IMG/VR virus record: IMGVR_UViG_3300020463_002005
Location: 1 to 28,427 of that record
DNA: 28,427 nt
DNA from: a virus
Direction: 5' to 3' (one strand)
In this document: positions 27,400 through 28,427 of the stretch, piece by piece
Position numbering within the stretch: the stretch's first letter is position 1
Layout of the letters: each line of letters begins with the position of its first letter
Program-made: the position numbers and the translations under genes
Notes under the pieces: generated by a model
What the model was told of the DNA's origin: nothing
The model's database searches: none
Seen by the model: only the letters and a program-made list of their open reading frames with translations

Positions 27400-28191
27400 T
27401 TAATTCCATTTTACTAAAGGTGGCAATGACATTAATATAGCATCCATATTGCCTCCTGTTTTAAATCCAAACTTAGTTCCTCTATCGTACATTAGATTAA
27501 ATTCTACGTACCTTCCTCTTTTTACTAATTGGGCTTCTTTATCTTCATTAGTATAGTCTAAGTCCATTGTTGCATATACTGTAGACTCTAATAAATCTAT
27601 AAACTTTGTGCCAACATGCTTTACAAAATCAAAACTCATATCCTTAGGATTATGATACTCAAAAAACAATCCTCCTACACCTCTTGTTTCTTTTCTATGT
27701 GGCAAATAAAAGTATTCATCGCATGCCTTACTAAACTTAGGATAATATGTTTTATCATATTTGTCACACATCTTTTTTAGCTCTGCGTGATAAGACTCTT
27801 TATCAAAAGGCAAGCAAGGAGTAAAATCCATACCTCCGCCAAACCATTCTATTCCTGTTTTTAAATATCTTGTGTTAAAATGCATAGCAGGAACTTTAGG
27901 ATTGCAAGGGTGTAATACAACACTTATTCCTGTTGCTTGATAGTTTGCATTATCCTCTGTTCCTGGAATTTCTTTTGCAAATTTAGGATCAAACTCTCCA
28001 GTTACTTTACTAAAATTTACTGTGCCCTTTTCAAATACATTACCGTATATTGTTCTATGTGATTGTTCCCAACCTTCTCTTGTCGGAGAAGTATGCTCTG
28101 TCATTGGGCCGTCTAAGTTTTCAATTGTATTGCAGATTTCAGACTGTAACTCTTTAAACCATTCACTAGATGTATCGAATAAACTTTTCAT
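27400..28191 (-). CDS. hemF: Oxygen-dependent coproporphyrinogen III oxidase, 263 aa
   Basis: It turns coproporphyrinogen III into protoporphyrinogen IX with O2. Strong family blocks are KGTVNFSKVTGEF, TGISVVLHPCNPKVPAMHFN with conserved His104, WFGGGMDFTPC, YPKFSKACDEYFYLPHRKET, RGVGGLFFEY, and KRGRYVEFNLMYDRGTKFGF then GGNMDAILMSLPPLVKW. ATG 28191 shares ATGA with the upstream stop; the longer frame to 28251 is rejected. It ends right after PPLVKW, lacking the usual C-terminal tail of roughly 25-30 residues, so it is shorter than E. coli HemF (299). With hemC it forms a phage heme-synthesis pair. The intermediate steps (hemD, hemE) are not in the window. Confidence 0.93.
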   Translation of the reverse strand: MKSLFDTSSEWFKELQSEICNTIENLDGPMTEHTSPTREGWEQSHRTIYGNVFEKGTVNFSKVTGEFDPKFAKEIPGTEDNANYQATGISVVLHPCNPKVPAMHFNTRYLKTGIEWFGGGMDFTPCLPFDKESYHAELKKMCDKYDKTYYPKFSKACDEYFYLPHRKETRGVGGLFFEYHNPKDMSFDFVKHVGTKFIDLLESTVYATMDLDYTNEDKEAQLVKRGRYVEFNLMYDRGTKFGFKTGGNMDAILMSLPPLVKWN

Positions 28192-28427
28192 CCAACCATC
28201 CAATTGTAAACTGCTCGCATAGCAAGTAACATATACATCAACTCCATACATGCTCTTGGAATGTCTTTATCTTTTATCGCAAAGTAGATCCACATAGAAC
28301 AACTTATACAAGCCATTCCCCAACCTATTGCTTGTGTATCTGTGTTAGCGTCTGATAATATATAAGCGGCTAGTATGGCTATCATAAAACCTAACCATCT
28401 GCCTTTATCTAATTTTTGATAGAATCT
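28188..28427 (-). CDS. Small membrane protein, 5' end outside window
   Basis: The frame is open from the right edge (residues RFYQKLDKGRWLGF precede the first internal ATG at 28385), so the gene probably starts outside the window. It has two or three membrane segments: LGFMIAILAAYILSD, IGWGMACISCSMWIYFAI, and a C-terminal ACMELMYMLLAMRAVYNWM. The KDKDIPRACMELMYMLLAMR stretch is typical of phage small membrane proteins that I have seen without function. It overlaps hemF in an ATGA junction, so it is coupled with the hem genes. Function unknown. Confidence 0.6.
   Translation of the reverse strand, partial: RFYQKLDKGRWLGFMIAILAAYILSDANTDTQAIGWGMACISCSMWIYFAIKDKDIPRACMELMYMLLAMRAVYNWMVG

Noticed and set aside
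1-28427. tRNA genes
   Set aside because: I scanned the gaps for T-arm patterns with cloverleaf context and found only the tmRNA acceptor piece.
1-28427. Bacterial chromosome origin
   Set aside because: Dense one-strand packing, T4-type late promoters, a tail fibre and the mix of S21, ClpS, Hsp20 and nrd genes fit a myophage much better; however, no terminase or capsid gene is in view.

Overview
The window looks like part of a T4-like marine myophage genome, not a bacterial chromosome. Apart from one small gene, everything is on the minus strand, packed head to tail with 1-, 4- or 8-base overlaps. The content is typical phage auxiliary content: class I ribonucleotide reductase (nrdA, nrdB), glutaredoxin, ClpS, Hsp20, ribosomal protein S21, a cold-shock protein, 2OG-Fe(II) oxygenase, thermonuclease, a RecB-like nuclease, a SleB-type wall hydrolase and a tail fibre. 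T4-type late promoters (TATAAATA/GATAAATA) lie upstream of several genes. The set resembles pelagimyophages (SAR11 phages) and cyanomyophages. An alphaproteobacterial host such as SAR11 is my inference from the curli-like cluster, the PcyX-like bilin reductase and a permuted two-piece tmRNA. No phage hallmark gene (terminase, major capsid) is in the window, so the assignment rests on content and layout.

Layout by coordinate. 1-5193 (minus): a curli-like (type VIII secretion) operon read in the order csgF, csgG, curlin-repeat protein, FecR-domain protein, second curlin-repeat protein, CHASE2-domain protein (cut by the left edge). 5194-5346: a divergent control region with GTGTAAA/TTTACAC repeats around a late promoter. 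5347-5583 (plus): a small Fis/NtrC-type HTH protein, the only plus-strand gene. 5580-6575: three small unknown genes. 6663-7957: a ferredoxin-dependent bilin reductase and heme oxygenase pair behind a late promoter. 8009-11285: clpS, hsp20, GMP reductase (guaC), 2OG oxygenase, rpsU and an unknown. 11291-14809: a large membrane/coiled-coil protein, three lipoproteins and a 52-residue protein. 14908-18014: SleB-like hydrolase, unknown, small HTH protein, thermonuclease, and small membrane or basic proteins, split into units by a repeated promoter block. 18078-18409: a circularly permuted two-piece tmRNA with its own sigma70-type promoter and terminator. 18430-23335: DUF3307 membrane protein, cold-shock protein, Hc1-like basic protein, unknown, grx, nrdB, nrdA. 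23366-26653: unknown, tail fibre, RecB-like nuclease, secreted metalloprotease. 26646-28427: hemC, hemF and a small membrane protein cut by the right edge.

How the parts may work together. Two tetrapyrrole blocks bracket the window. hemC and hemF feed heme synthesis, while heme oxygenase plus the PcyX-like reductase turn heme into an open-chain bilin. nrdA/nrdB/grx and guaC supply and rebalance nucleotides. tmRNA, ClpS and Hsp20 act on protein quality control and would feed the host Clp proteases. S21 and the cold-shock protein act on translation. The curli-like cluster, lipoproteins, SleB hydrolase and metalloprotease all act at the cell envelope. Most notable for follow-up are the tmRNA with its long tag, the combination of bilin genes with hemC/hemF, and the curli cluster with FecR, CHASE2 and a divergent HTH gene.
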